Source: Planctomyces sp. SH-PL62
Lineage (GTDB): Bacteria; Planctomycetota; Planctomycetia; Planctomycetales; Planctomycetaceae
Length of the DNA: 64,000 bases
Reading direction: 5' to 3'
Assembly: GCA_945893045.1 (NCBI GenBank)
Contig: CAMDEA010000001.1
Location: 106,617 to 170,616, forward strand
Position 1 is the stretch's first letter, and the number at the start of each line of letters is the position of its first letter. A program made the translations under genes and the position numbers. Below, piece by piece: positions 27,400-35,850 of the stretch. The notes beneath the pieces are model-generated. The model was not told where the DNA came from and searched no databases. It saw only the letters and a list, made by a program, of their open reading frames with translations.

Positions 27400-27631
27400 G
27401 ATTTGTTTCGCGGTCTTGGCCCCAACGGGGTCAGACTCGATAGCCCAGGGCATCGCCCTGGGTTGCCGATTTGTCAGAGTCTTGGAAGCCCTGAAGGGGC
27501 GTCACTCGCTCGAACGTCCAACGAGTTGCGCCCCGTTGGGGCTTGGAGTCGGCGGTGGGCACTCCAACCCAGGGCTAAGCGCCCTGGGCTTTCGAGTCTG
27601 GCCCCGTTGGGGCCATCACGCGAAACAAATC
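27400..27631. repeat. Compound nested palindrome of about 230 bp
   Basis: Outer arms GATTTGTTTCGCG (27400-27412) and CGCGAAACAAATC (27619-27631) enclose, symmetrically, GGCCCCAACGGGG-type units, two AGCCCAGGGC-type hairpins and a central GCCCTGAAGGGGC hairpin. The architecture, though not the sequence, matches the compound elements at 20567 and 51807. Confidence 0.88.
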
Positions 27632-27697
27632 TCGCGCAATTTCAGTTCCCAAAGGCATTCCGCAAGCCCAAGGCAATGCCCACCGCCGCATTCGCCG

Positions 27698-28351
27698 TTA
27701 CGGCTCCGAAGAAATCATCCCCGTGCGCATTGCGTACTTCACCAGACCAGCGGTGTCGTGGATGTCGAGGCGGTCCATCAGCATCGTGCGGTACGTCTCG
27801 ATGGTCTTCACGCTCAGATTGAGCAGGCGGGCGATTTCCTTGAGTGCCTTCCCCTCGGCGATCAGTTGCAGGATTTCGCGTTGCCGTCGCGTGAGCAGGT
27901 TGGTGGTCGTCGTCTCGCTCTCCAGGCGTTGCATGTAAGTATTGACGACTTGCGTGGAGACGTTGGGCGTCAGGTACGTCTTGCCGGCCAGCACCGACTT
28001 GATGGCGAGCGCGAGTTCCGCCGGATCGGTGTCCTTAATCAAGTACCCGGTTGCTCCGGCCTTCAACGACTGCCAGACGTATTCCTCGGATGTGTGCATC
28101 GAGAGCATGATCACGCGGACGTCCGGAACCTCTTTCACAACGTGCCTGGTGGTTTCGAGGCCGTTCATTTCCGACATCGAGATGTCGCACATCAGCAGGC
28201 TGGGCTGATGCTGTTCGATCAGCGCGATGGCTTCGCGTCCGTTGCTGGCCTGGCCCACGACCTCGATGCCCCCCAGCGTGGCGAGCATCGTGCAGATCCC
28301 GGTGCGAACGACCGCGTGATCATCGGCGAGGACGACTTTGATGTTGGGCAT
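27698..28351 (-). CDS. NarL/FixJ-family response regulator
   Basis: 217 residues. The receiver domain has the acidic pair ADDH near residue 10, phospho-acceptor Asp56 in LLMCDISMSEMNG, a Ser/Thr in MLSMHTSEEY and Lys in YLIKD. A LuxR-type helix-turn-helix follows (LTRRQREILQLIAEGKALKEIARLL, given here only as landmark LTRRQREILQ, then SVKTIETY). It binds DNA when phosphorylated, most likely by the kinase encoded just upstream (28475-30274). Regulated genes cannot be read from the sequence. Confidence 0.95.
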   Translation of the reverse strand: MPNIKVVLADDHAVVRTGICTMLATLGGIEVVGQASNGREAIALIEQHQPSLLMCDISMSEMNGLETTRHVVKEVPDVRVIMLSMHTSEEYVWQSLKAGATGYLIKDTDPAELALAIKSVLAGKTYLTPNVSTQVVNTYMQRLESETTTTNLLTRRQREILQLIAEGKALKEIARLLNLSVKTIETYRTMLMDRLDIHDTAGLVKYAMRTGMISSEP

Positions 28352-28401
28352 GTTGGAGGTTTTCTAAATGAGGCGGCTTATCGTCGGCACGAAATCCATT
28401 T

Positions 28402-28479
28402 TGTAGCGGAACGGCGCGAGCCGTCCGGTGTCGGCACATTAGAGCCCAAACACCGGAGGGCTTGCGCCCTGCCGCTACA
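28402..28479. repeat. Palindromic element, TGTAGCGG family, supplying a stop codon
   Basis: Arms 28402-28431 and 28450-28479 pair except in their inner parts, which form separate mini-hairpins (ACGG..CCGT and AGGG..CCCT), so changes are compensated within arms. The TAG stop of the sensor kinase gene (28477-28475) lies in the TGTAGCGG end of the element. Confidence 0.85.
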
Positions 28480-30274
28480 TTGAACCTGTCGTCTGCTGTT
28501 CCGGTCGTGTGTTCGGAAACCGCGCGTGGATGGTGGTGCCAGAACCGGGAGTGGACTCGATGTCGATCAAGCCGCCGACGAGTTCCGCGCGTTCGCGCAT
28601 GCCGAGCAATCCGAGGCTCGCGCCGCGAGTCGCTCGTTCGGTCGCGGCCTGGACGTCGAAGCCGATGCCGTCGTCCTGGACCTGCAAGTCGAGAGCCGTC
28701 TCGTACTGATGGACTTCCACACGAACGTTGCGAGCGTGAGCGTGCCGCGCGATGTTCGTCAGACATTCCTGCACGACGCGGAAGCAGGTAATGGCGATTT
28801 CGGGAGTCGTGGCGATCTCTGGTGGCATGGCGAAAAACTGCGCGTGAAAACCGGCTCGATGAGCCTGCCGGTCGAGACACCAGCGCAGTGCCGCGGCCAG
28901 GCCGATGTCGTCCAGTATCGAGGGCCGCAGATCCAGCGCCAGGCTGCGGACCTGTTGCAGCGCATGTTCGGCAACCGCGAGCGTGTCGTGAACCAACTCG
29001 GCATCGCTTGGCGACGGCGATTGCAGGTTCTTGAGGTTGAGCTTAATGCTCGTCAGCTCTTGCCCGATCTCGTCATGCAGTTCGCGAGACAGATGCCGCC
29101 GCTCGGATTCCTGAGTGGCGATCAATTGGCGCGACAGCGTTTCCAGGCGTTCGCGGCTGGCGGCCAATTGGACTTCGTGTGCCTTGCGGTCGGTGCAATC
29201 CCGCACGCACGACAGGATGCAACGCTCTCCGCCGAGCATCAGTGGCTGGGCCGCGACCTCGACGGGGAATTCGTGCCCGTCCTTACGTCGATGTCGCCAT
29301 TCGAATCGAGTCTCGTGTTGAATCGCCTCGCGAATTCGTTCCGACGCGAGATCCCGAATTTCGAGAGCCGCCAAGTCGATCGGTGAGAGTTGCCGCAGCT
29401 CATCGCGAGTGTACCCGTAGCGGGCAATCGCGGTCTGATTGACGTCGCGGCATCGTCCAGTGGCATCAACGATGAACAGGGCGTCCGGGCAGAAATCGAA
29501 GAGCTGGCGATGTCGCTCGTCCCGTTCACGCAGAGCAATTTCTGCCAGCTTTCGCGCGGTAATGTCCTCGGTGAAGATCACGATGCCGCCGATCGTGCCG
29601 TCGGCGGCAGTCCAGGGACGCACTTCCCAGCAGACGTAAAGCTTGGAGCCGTCGGCCCGCTCGAAGTAGTCCTCATCGGCCCGCTCGATCTCGCCCGCCA
29701 GACCGCAGCGATGTGCGGCTTTCCAACGTTCGGGAAGATCCGGGAAAATGTCGTAGTGCGATCGGCTGATGATCTCGGAGTCACGCAAACCATAGTCATT
29801 GATCCAACGCCGGCTGACGGCGAGATAGCGCATGTCGCGGTCGAACATGGCCAGGGCCGCCGGTGCGTGTGTGATGAAGAGTTGCAGCCGCTCTTCGCTC
29901 GCCCGCAGATCCGCTTCGGCGGCATTGCGTGCGGTGATGTCGTTGAGCGTCGTGAGGATGCAGTCCTCACCGTCGAGCGTCAGCCGCTCCAACGAACGTA
30001 ACGAATGCCCAACCGTCCCGTCCTTGCGACGGAACTCGACTTCCCAATCGCGCACCGAACCATGATCCAGCAACGTGCCGTCGGCCGCGAGCGACTTCAC
30101 GCACTCCGGTTCCGAATCGAGGATCGCTCGCAGATGCCGCTCGCGTTCCGACAACTGCTGCACCCGTTGCTTGAGTTCGGCGTTGTCCGCTTGCAGCTTG
30201 GCGGCGAGTTCGCGGATCGACTCGATGTTGTCGATGACCGGAATCTTGGCGGAGGAGGCTTCGTGGTTCCTCAT
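28475..30274 (-). CDS. PAS-containing NarX-type sensor histidine kinase
   Basis: 599 residues from the ATG at 30274; a GTG at 30319 would add 15 residues that look non-coding. After a short coiled coil come PAS-type domains ending in ITARNAAEADL, ITARKLAEIALRE and CTDRKAHEVQL, a HisKA_3 domain with RRHLSRELHDEIGQEL, and an ATPase domain with DDGIGFD and GLLGMRERAELVGG. No membrane segment is seen, so it senses in the cytoplasm. The first PAS looks compressed: LLDHGSVRDWEVEFRRKDG joins the beginning of one PAS to the end of another, as if an internal deletion had fused two. The partner regulator gene follows after 123 bp, with a palindromic element between. Confidence 0.92.
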   Translation of the reverse strand: MRNHEASSAKIPVIDNIESIRELAAKLQADNAELKQRVQQLSERERHLRAILDSEPECVKSLAADGTLLDHGSVRDWEVEFRRKDGTVGHSLRSLERLTLDGEDCILTTLNDITARNAAEADLRASEERLQLFITHAPAALAMFDRDMRYLAVSRRWINDYGLRDSEIISRSHYDIFPDLPERWKAAHRCGLAGEIERADEDYFERADGSKLYVCWEVRPWTAADGTIGGIVIFTEDITARKLAEIALRERDERHRQLFDFCPDALFIVDATGRCRDVNQTAIARYGYTRDELRQLSPIDLAALEIRDLASERIREAIQHETRFEWRHRRKDGHEFPVEVAAQPLMLGGERCILSCVRDCTDRKAHEVQLAASRERLETLSRQLIATQESERRHLSRELHDEIGQELTSIKLNLKNLQSPSPSDAELVHDTLAVAEHALQQVRSLALDLRPSILDDIGLAAALRWCLDRQAHRAGFHAQFFAMPPEIATTPEIAITCFRVVQECLTNIARHAHARNVRVEVHQYETALDLQVQDDGIGFDVQAATERATRGASLGLLGMRERAELVGGLIDIESTPGSGTTIHARFPNTRPEQQTTGSM

Positions 30275-30471
30275 GAAAGGTTCTTGACGACAGACGGGAA
30301 ATCCGGGCAAGGGTGACACCGCTTTCAGACGTGACGTCCAATTTCGGCGGCGGGCCGCGTCCTGCTCAATCCAGATATGGGTGAGAGTCTTCTGAGAGGC
30401 TCGTCGAACGGCAAACCGACGCCATCGGCCGGCCCTTCAGCAAGAGGCCATCCGAGCCGTGGCTCGACCCT

Positions 30472-30498
30472 GTAGCCCGACTCGGAGAGTCGGGCTAC
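30472..30498. repeat. Short palindromic element, GTAGCCCGACTC family
   Basis: 12-bp perfect arms around GGA. It is a minimal member of the GTAGCC-type family found at 20424 and 53908, in the gap between the sensor kinase and the small plus-strand gene. Confidence 0.85.
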
Positions 30499-30627
30499 GC
30501 GGTTGTTGGCGAACTTTGCGGGCTATGTCCGTCGTGCGGCCCGGATGTGTCGCAGCGGTCGTTGCAGTCGTGTCGGTGGATCGCGCGGGAGTGAGCATCG
30601 GGGTCGTGCCGGCCGATACCCAGCGTC

Positions 30628-30966
30628 ATGCTCGACCTGGATTTCGTAGTGTTGGACGCTCATCCCGAATGGCGGCAAGTACTGCTGGCCTACGGCGAAG
30701 GCATTGATGTCGCGGCCACCGCCGATGCCGAGACCGCTGAATTCGTGGCTCGCGGCTTTCGTCCACGCCTTCGAGAAGTGGAGGGCGTGCCGGCCGACCA
30801 GATGGCTCGCGTGCATGGCAAGCTGATCGCTCACGGACTGCTGCAAGTGGAGATTGCCGGTCGCACGGGCGGGATGCTGTATCAATTGACGACCGCCGGT
30901 CGCCGCGCGTGTTTGCAGGTCGCCGAAGGCATTGAAGAAGAGTCGCTGGAACCAGCTTTGGTTTAA
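30628..30966 (+). CDS. Small hypothetical protein, winged-helix-like
   Basis: 112 residues. The C-terminal half (VHGKLIAHGLLQVEI, GGMLYQLTTAGRRA) looks like a winged helix with a beta hairpin, a fold often used to bind DNA or protein. The N-terminal half, with LDFVVLDAHPEWRQVL, resembles a short conserved planctomycete family I recall only loosely. No strong ribosome binding site is visible upstream of the ATG. It ends 21 bp before the convergent HEAT gene. It is probably a real gene, but function is unknown. Confidence 0.65.
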   Translation: MLDLDFVVLDAHPEWRQVLLAYGEGIDVAATADAETAEFVARGFRPRLREVEGVPADQMARVHGKLIAHGLLQVEIAGRTGGMLYQLTTAGRRACLQVAEGIEEESLEPALV

Positions 30967-30986
30967 GCGGCCCTCCGCCGGTCGCG

Positions 30987-32732
30987 TCAGTCCAGTGACT
31001 CCAGAAACCATTTCGATTTGACGTAATTGACCGGAGGACCGGGTTCCGGCAACGTTTCTCCCGTGAGTTCGTGGATCGCCCAGCGAATCGCCATCGAGGT
31101 GGAATCGAGTTCGGTGTTGGGGCCAAGGAACTTTCGCATTGGCTCCACCTGAGATTTGGCTTGCATCCGTCCTAGTGAAATCGCACAGGCGTGACGGACT
31201 CGGAACGATTCCTGGGGAATCGCGTCGAGCGGTTCGGTGAGGCGTTCGGTCATGAGTTGTGCCAGCGGTTCATCCAATTTGTCTGCGTGCAGATGCCCCA
31301 ATGCCCAAATGGCTCCGCCGCGAGTGAGCTCACCCAGCAACAGGTTCTTGGGGACGTAACGTCGCAGCACCGGATCGGCGGGAGCGTATTTCATCAAGCC
31401 GAGTGCTTCGCACAAATGTGCGATTTGCGCGTCGTTGGCGTGCGTCGGTGTTCCCAATTTGCTCCGCAGTTCGAATTCCTTCTGAACCTTTTCCAGAATC
31501 GCGGGGAGCGTGTCCGGAACGGCGAGCTTGCGCAGTCCCCAAGCGGTCGCGACGATCACCTCGCCGCGCGGCGACTCCAACAATTGCGTCATCCGCGCGG
31601 CGGCGGGCTTGTGATCGAGCGCTGTGAGCAACAGCGCGGCTTGCTCCTGGCCTGGCCAACTCTCGCCGGCCAAAACGTCGGAGGCCGATTGAATGATGGG
31701 AGCGAATAGCTCGGCCTCTTTCGCCAACACGAACAACCGTTCGCGGACCTGACCGCGCACACCCGGATGCGGATCGTCCAACAACCGCGCGAGACGAGCG
31801 ACACGATCCGGTGTCGCGAGTGTCACGTAAGTCGCGACTCCCTGAAGCCGGACATTCGCATCGCGATTGCGTAAGACCTGTTCGCCAATCGGCAGAATGA
31901 GTTGCGGGGCAGTGAAGTTCAGCGCGGTGAGCGCCGCGGCCGCGATGGTGGGTTCTTCGTCCTGTGCCAGCCGGACCAGGCGGGATTGCTCGGCCTGACT
32001 GCGATGCTGCTTGAGGAGCGATGTGGCACACAACCGATTCACAATCGAGGGAGCAGGTGACTCCAGGAGCTTCTCAGCATCCAGCCCAAGACCTGTACTC
32101 TGAATTTGCCCGGCCGCTCGCGCTGCCGCCAGCCGAGTTCCGCTCGGACGGAGTGGGTCATGCACGATCAACAACAGTGCCGGAATCATGGAGCTGTCGC
32201 TGATGACCTGCGCGCCGTTGATCGCCAGCATCAGATCGCGATGCCGTGTCTCGGCGGCGTCCAATCGCTGCTGCCAAACTTGGCGGATCGGCTGATACTT
32301 CCACTTGGCCAAAGCCGGTTCGATCAGTTGCCGCAGATCGGTTCCGTACTTCTGCGAGACCGCGAACAACGTCTCGGCCGACTCACGCGCTTCCAACACG
32401 ATCAGCGCCCGCGCGGCCGCCGAACGAGCGGCTGGGTGCGTACTTTCGGCAGAGACAATTTGGACGAGCGCCGGTTTCGCCTCGCCGAGGTCGGGAGTGC
32501 CGAGCAGATGCGCCTCGGCAATCGCCTCAGCGGCCCGGCGTTGCAGGTCGATCTCCGGCCGAGCTAGGGCCTTCAGCCAGAGCGGCCGGTGCTGGACTGG
32601 AAAGACAACGATTGGTTCCGGAGCCTTGAGCAAGGGATCGGAATCCATCGCGAATTCGGTCCGAATCTCGGCACACGCGACCGCTCCCGTAGTCAGCCAC
32701 AACGTCATCAGCAGAATGGTCGGTCGCATCAT
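30987..32732 (-). CDS. Exported HEAT-repeat protein
   Basis: 581 residues from the first of two adjacent ATGs at 32732; longer starts run into a palindromic element. A signal peptide (residues 1-21, ending VACAE) is followed by alpha-helical HEAT-type repeats along the whole length, with phrases such as VRLQGVATYVTLA, DPHPGVRGQVRERL and RHACAISLGRM. HEAT arrays form scaffolds for protein binding. It is the last gene of a run on the minus strand after the ABC permease gene (with 121 bp and a palindrome between), so joint expression is possible but not certain. Confidence 0.85.
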   Translation of the reverse strand: MMRPTILLMTLWLTTGAVACAEIRTEFAMDSDPLLKAPEPIVVFPVQHRPLWLKALARPEIDLQRRAAEAIAEAHLLGTPDLGEAKPALVQIVSAESTHPAARSAAARALIVLEARESAETLFAVSQKYGTDLRQLIEPALAKWKYQPIRQVWQQRLDAAETRHRDLMLAINGAQVISDSSMIPALLLIVHDPLRPSGTRLAAARAAGQIQSTGLGLDAEKLLESPAPSIVNRLCATSLLKQHRSQAEQSRLVRLAQDEEPTIAAAALTALNFTAPQLILPIGEQVLRNRDANVRLQGVATYVTLATPDRVARLARLLDDPHPGVRGQVRERLFVLAKEAELFAPIIQSASDVLAGESWPGQEQAALLLTALDHKPAAARMTQLLESPRGEVIVATAWGLRKLAVPDTLPAILEKVQKEFELRSKLGTPTHANDAQIAHLCEALGLMKYAPADPVLRRYVPKNLLLGELTRGGAIWALGHLHADKLDEPLAQLMTERLTEPLDAIPQESFRVRHACAISLGRMQAKSQVEPMRKFLGPNTELDSTSMAIRWAIHELTGETLPEPGPPVNYVKSKWFLESLD

Positions 32733-32747
32733 GAATTCCCACCGGAC

Positions 32748-32839
32748 GCCACCCCGCTTGTCGGGGTGGTTCCTGCGCTTTTGCACTACGGAAGTGGGTA
32801 GTGCAAAAGCGCGGGAACCACCGGGACAAGCCCGGTGGC
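32748..32839. repeat. Palindromic element between ABC permease and HEAT gene
   Basis: Inner arms 32765-32789 and 32798-32822 (25 bp) pair with one mismatch. Outer parts with CTTGTC/GACAAG carry compensating CCC/GGG swaps. A half copy without partner arm occurs at 50280-50311. Confidence 0.87.
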
Positions 32840-32853
32840 GGTTGCTATTTGAA

Positions 32854-34512
32854 TTATTGCGGACGCGAGATGCGATGAGTTTGACCCATCAGAACCAAGA
32901 GACACACCACCGAAGCGATTCCGAGAAACCACCAGTTGCCGGGAATCAATTCGTAGTCGCGGAATCCCGGCAGCCGAATCACGGAGAGTGCCGCGGCCAC
33001 CGGATTGATGAGCAACGCCTTTTCGACCGTGTTGTGGCCGAACGGCGCATCGCGTCCCAACCAGATCAGCAACGGTGTTCCGCACACGGCCAGCAACGCA
33101 GCGTAAGACGCGGCGGTGGCGGTCGCCGTGCGCTGAAACAAACTGCCGACGGCCGCGCTTAGCAGCATCGCAAACCCGGCGGTCGCGAACAGGCAGATCA
33201 CCACTCGTTCGACTTGCAGCCGCAGACCGGGTTCGATGTAGACCATCACCACATAACCCGGCAACGTCGCACACAAGACCAACAGCAAGGTCAGAATCAC
33301 GCTCAGCAGTTTGCCCCACACGATGCGACTGGGAGACAACGGAGTCATCTGCAACAAGGGCCAGCCGCCGCTCTCGCGTTCGGTGCTGAGCAAACCCGAG
33401 GCGAGGCTCGGCGTGATCAGCACCAGCAGCGCCACTTGCATCAGCACCAGGATCGCGCCGATCGTGTCCACGCCCCAGTCGATGGTGCCGGTCACGGTGG
33501 CATAGGTCAGCATCAGCGACAACACGGCGCAGACGGAGACCAGCCGCAGCAGCCAGTGCAGGCGGCCGAATCGGCGGCAGCGAAATTCTTTGACCATCAC
33601 CGGATTCACGAACGGTCCGATGGCGCGCGACCGGCGTTGCGGATCGACGAGAAACATCACTCGCCGCCACAACTGAATTCCGAAGCTCTGATCGTTGCTG
33701 ATCAGGCCCGCGGCGCGCGCTTGATCGAAGATCGTGTGATTCAACCGGCTGATCGTCCCCAGCGAGCACACGGCCGACAGGATCAGTGAGACGACGGTGA
33801 ATCGTCCCGGCACGTCGCTGGTCGAGATCAAGCCGGAGGCACCCAGATCACCGGCTCCCAGCAGCGCCATCATGGCGGCGAACGGCGACGCGCAGCGCAG
33901 CCAGTCGCTAAGGTCCGCCAACGAGGTTTCGGTCCCTTGAAAGAATTGGTGCGGAGCGAGCAGCAGCACGCTCAACAGCAACACCAGTCCGTAAGTCACA
34001 CGAACCGCCGCGTCGGTGGTCGTCGCGTAGGTGCTGACCAACAGACCCAGCGTCGCGAATTGCAGAGCGGTCAGCAGCAGCATTCCGTAAACCGCCAGCA
34101 AGTCGTGTGTCAGCGAGATGCCGCCCAGCGCATAACACGCTGCGGCGGCAGGCAGGCTTAAGGAGAGCATCAGGCCGGCGAGCGACAGAACGCTCAGCAG
34201 CTTGCCCCAGAAGATTCGCCACGGGCCGAGCGGTGTGTTGAGCAGCAACGCCAGCGTGCCGGCGTTGCGTTCGCGAACGATGCTCGTCGCCGGGAAGACC
34301 GGCAACATCAACAGCAGCGCGGACAACAATCCATAGGCGAACAACCGAAAGACTTCTTGCGACCGCGTTCCCGACAGAGCCATGCGCGGCTCGGTCGGCC
34401 AGCGGAGAATCACCAACAGCGAGAACGACAGCGCGAGACCGCATTGCATCAACAGCATCCGCCGCTGCCGGAGGGTCGTCACCAGTTCGCGTCGCGCGAT
34501 CGGATTTGCCAT
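32854..34512 (-). CDS. ABC transporter permease with internal duplication
   Basis: 552 residues from the ATG at 34512 (GTG at 34521 is an alternative). It contains two similar halves, each with an ABC-2-type start (ANPIARRELVTTLRQRRM and NPVMVKEFRCRRFGRL), a motif for cassette contact (RERNAGTLALLLNTPL and TERESGGWPLLQMTPL) and about six membrane segments. Thus one chain may supply both membrane halves of the transporter. The ATPase gene lies upstream at 34685-35683. The transported substrate is unknown. Confidence 0.9.
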   Translation of the reverse strand: MANPIARRELVTTLRQRRMLLMQCGLALSFSLLVILRWPTEPRMALSGTRSQEVFRLFAYGLLSALLLMLPVFPATSIVRERNAGTLALLLNTPLGPWRIFWGKLLSVLSLAGLMLSLSLPAAAACYALGGISLTHDLLAVYGMLLLTALQFATLGLLVSTYATTTDAAVRVTYGLVLLLSVLLLAPHQFFQGTETSLADLSDWLRCASPFAAMMALLGAGDLGASGLISTSDVPGRFTVVSLILSAVCSLGTISRLNHTIFDQARAAGLISNDQSFGIQLWRRVMFLVDPQRRSRAIGPFVNPVMVKEFRCRRFGRLHWLLRLVSVCAVLSLMLTYATVTGTIDWGVDTIGAILVLMQVALLVLITPSLASGLLSTERESGGWPLLQMTPLSPSRIVWGKLLSVILTLLLVLCATLPGYVVMVYIEPGLRLQVERVVICLFATAGFAMLLSAAVGSLFQRTATATAASYAALLAVCGTPLLIWLGRDAPFGHNTVEKALLINPVAAALSVIRLPGFRDYELIPGNWWFLGIASVVCLLVLMGQTHRISRPQ

Positions 34513-34612
34513 GTTATTCACTCACGACTTCTGATTTCGACTGTCTTACTTTTGCCCCCAACGGCCTTGTGCCGTTGGTGAAGCAGATGGTGGGCTAGTT
34601 GATGCCGTCGCC

Positions 34613-34663
34613 CCCCAACTCTCCCGTTCCTCCGCCGAAGGCGGAGGAACGGGAGAGTTGGGG
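34613..34663. repeat. Perfect hairpin, 24-bp stem with 3-nt loop
   Basis: 34613-34636 and 34640-34663 are perfect inverse complements around GAA. It lies in the gap between the ABC ATPase gene (ends 34685) and its permease gene (starts 34512), so it would be in the joint transcript. It may lower downstream expression or shield the 3' end. There is no U tract typical of a terminator. Confidence 0.9.
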
Positions 34664-34684
34664 ACATTCGTGGGTCTCCGCCTG

Positions 34685-35683
34685 TTAGCTCTCCATCGTT
34701 TTCACCATCCGGGCAAGCCGGATGGGGTCATCAACCGGGCGTGTGAACGACAGGAACGCTTCTTCGAGGTCGGTTTGCAATTCTCGGAACTGAGTCACTC
34801 GCACTCCGCCCCGCACCAGGGACGCGAGCAATTCGCTCAACTGATCTTCGGAAGCGGCGGTCCGAAATCGGATGGCGGCTTCGGCGGCAGATTCCACGAT
34901 CTCCGCCGTTGGTTCGATGGCCGGACGGATGAGGCTGACCGCTGTTGCAATCTGTTCGGCGGACATCAATTGAGCTTCGATCGTGCGTTGCTGGCTGACC
35001 ATGCGGCTGATCTCGGCCACCGTTCCGAAGGCGCGCAGCTTGCCGTGCGTCAGGATCGCGACGCGATCACAGATGCGCGACAGCTCCGACAGAATGTGAC
35101 TCGTGACCAGCAGCGTCTTGCCCAGCTTCGCGAGCCGGATCAGCAGATCGCGCATCTCGACGCGGGCCTGTGGATCAAGTCCGTTCGCCGGTTCGTCGAG
35201 AATCAACACCTGCGGATCGTGCAACAGAGTGCGTGCCACACCGACTCGCTGCTGCATGCCGTGACTCAGGCTCTCGACAAACTTGTCGCGCATGTACGCG
35301 GTGCCGGTGGTCTCCAAGACCTCTTCGATGCGTCCCCTGCGTTTGCGGCGTGGGATGCCGAACGCGGCTCCGAAGAAGTCGAGGTACTCATGCACGCGCA
35401 TGTTGTCATACGAGCCGAATCGATCCGGCATGTAGCCGACCAGATTCTTGATGCTGCGCGCGTCGCCGACACAGTCGGCAGCGCCGATCCGCGCGGTGCC
35501 GCTGGTCGGACGAGCCAGTCCCACCAGAATCTTGATGGCCGTCGTCTTGCCGGCTCCATTCGGTCCGATCAGACCCAGAATCTGACCGGCCGAAAGACTC
35601 AATGTCAGATCGTCGAGCGCGGTGAAGTCGCCGTAACGCTTGGTGAGGTGTTCGATCACGAGGACCGGCTTTTCGGAATTCAC
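34685..35683 (-). CDS. ABC transporter ATP-binding protein
   Basis: 332 residues. Walker A is GPNGAGKTTAIK, the signature is SLSHGMQQR (LSGGQ-like), and Walker B is VLILDEPANGLDP with a His switch in VTSHILSE. The C-terminal 90 residues are an extension typical of ABC-2-type exporters. It drives the permease encoded downstream (32854-34512) and has an auxiliary membrane protein gene upstream (35851-38436). This resembles gliding/export type systems of planctomycetes and Bacteroidetes only in outline. Confidence 0.95.
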   Translation of the reverse strand: MNSEKPVLVIEHLTKRYGDFTALDDLTLSLSAGQILGLIGPNGAGKTTAIKILVGLARPTSGTARIGAADCVGDARSIKNLVGYMPDRFGSYDNMRVHEYLDFFGAAFGIPRRKRRGRIEEVLETTGTAYMRDKFVESLSHGMQQRVGVARTLLHDPQVLILDEPANGLDPQARVEMRDLLIRLAKLGKTLLVTSHILSELSRICDRVAILTHGKLRAFGTVAEISRMVSQQRTIEAQLMSAEQIATAVSLIRPAIEPTAEIVESAAEAAIRFRTAASEDQLSELLASLVRGGVRVTQFRELQTDLEEAFLSFTRPVDDPIRLARMVKTMES

Positions 35684-35697
35684 TTCAATTCCCTTCT

Positions 35698-35846
35698 GGC
35701 GAGCGGGGCGGCGTCAATGTAGCAGGCACATTCCATGTGCCGTCGGCAATTCTCAGGCGGACGGCATTCCTCAGGCGGACGGCACATGGAATGTGCCTGC
35801 TACTTTCCAAAGTGATTGCCATTGGGCTGACGCCGCCTCGCTCGCC
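35698..35846. repeat. Nested pair of palindromic elements
   Basis: Outer arms 35698-35716 and 35828-35846 belong to the GGCGAGCGGGGCGGCGTCA family (one mismatch). Inside lies a perfect 26-bp inverted repeat, 35719-35744 and 35778-35803, with GTAGCAGGCACATTCC ends. The loop of the inner one has two copies of TCAGGCGGACGGCA. The same outer family occurs inside coding regions at 43641 and 47431. Confidence 0.9.
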
Positions 35847-35850
35847 TGTT

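Noticed and set aside
34613..34663. Rho-independent terminator
   Set aside because: The stem is strong but no run of T follows on either strand, so it is listed as a repeat.
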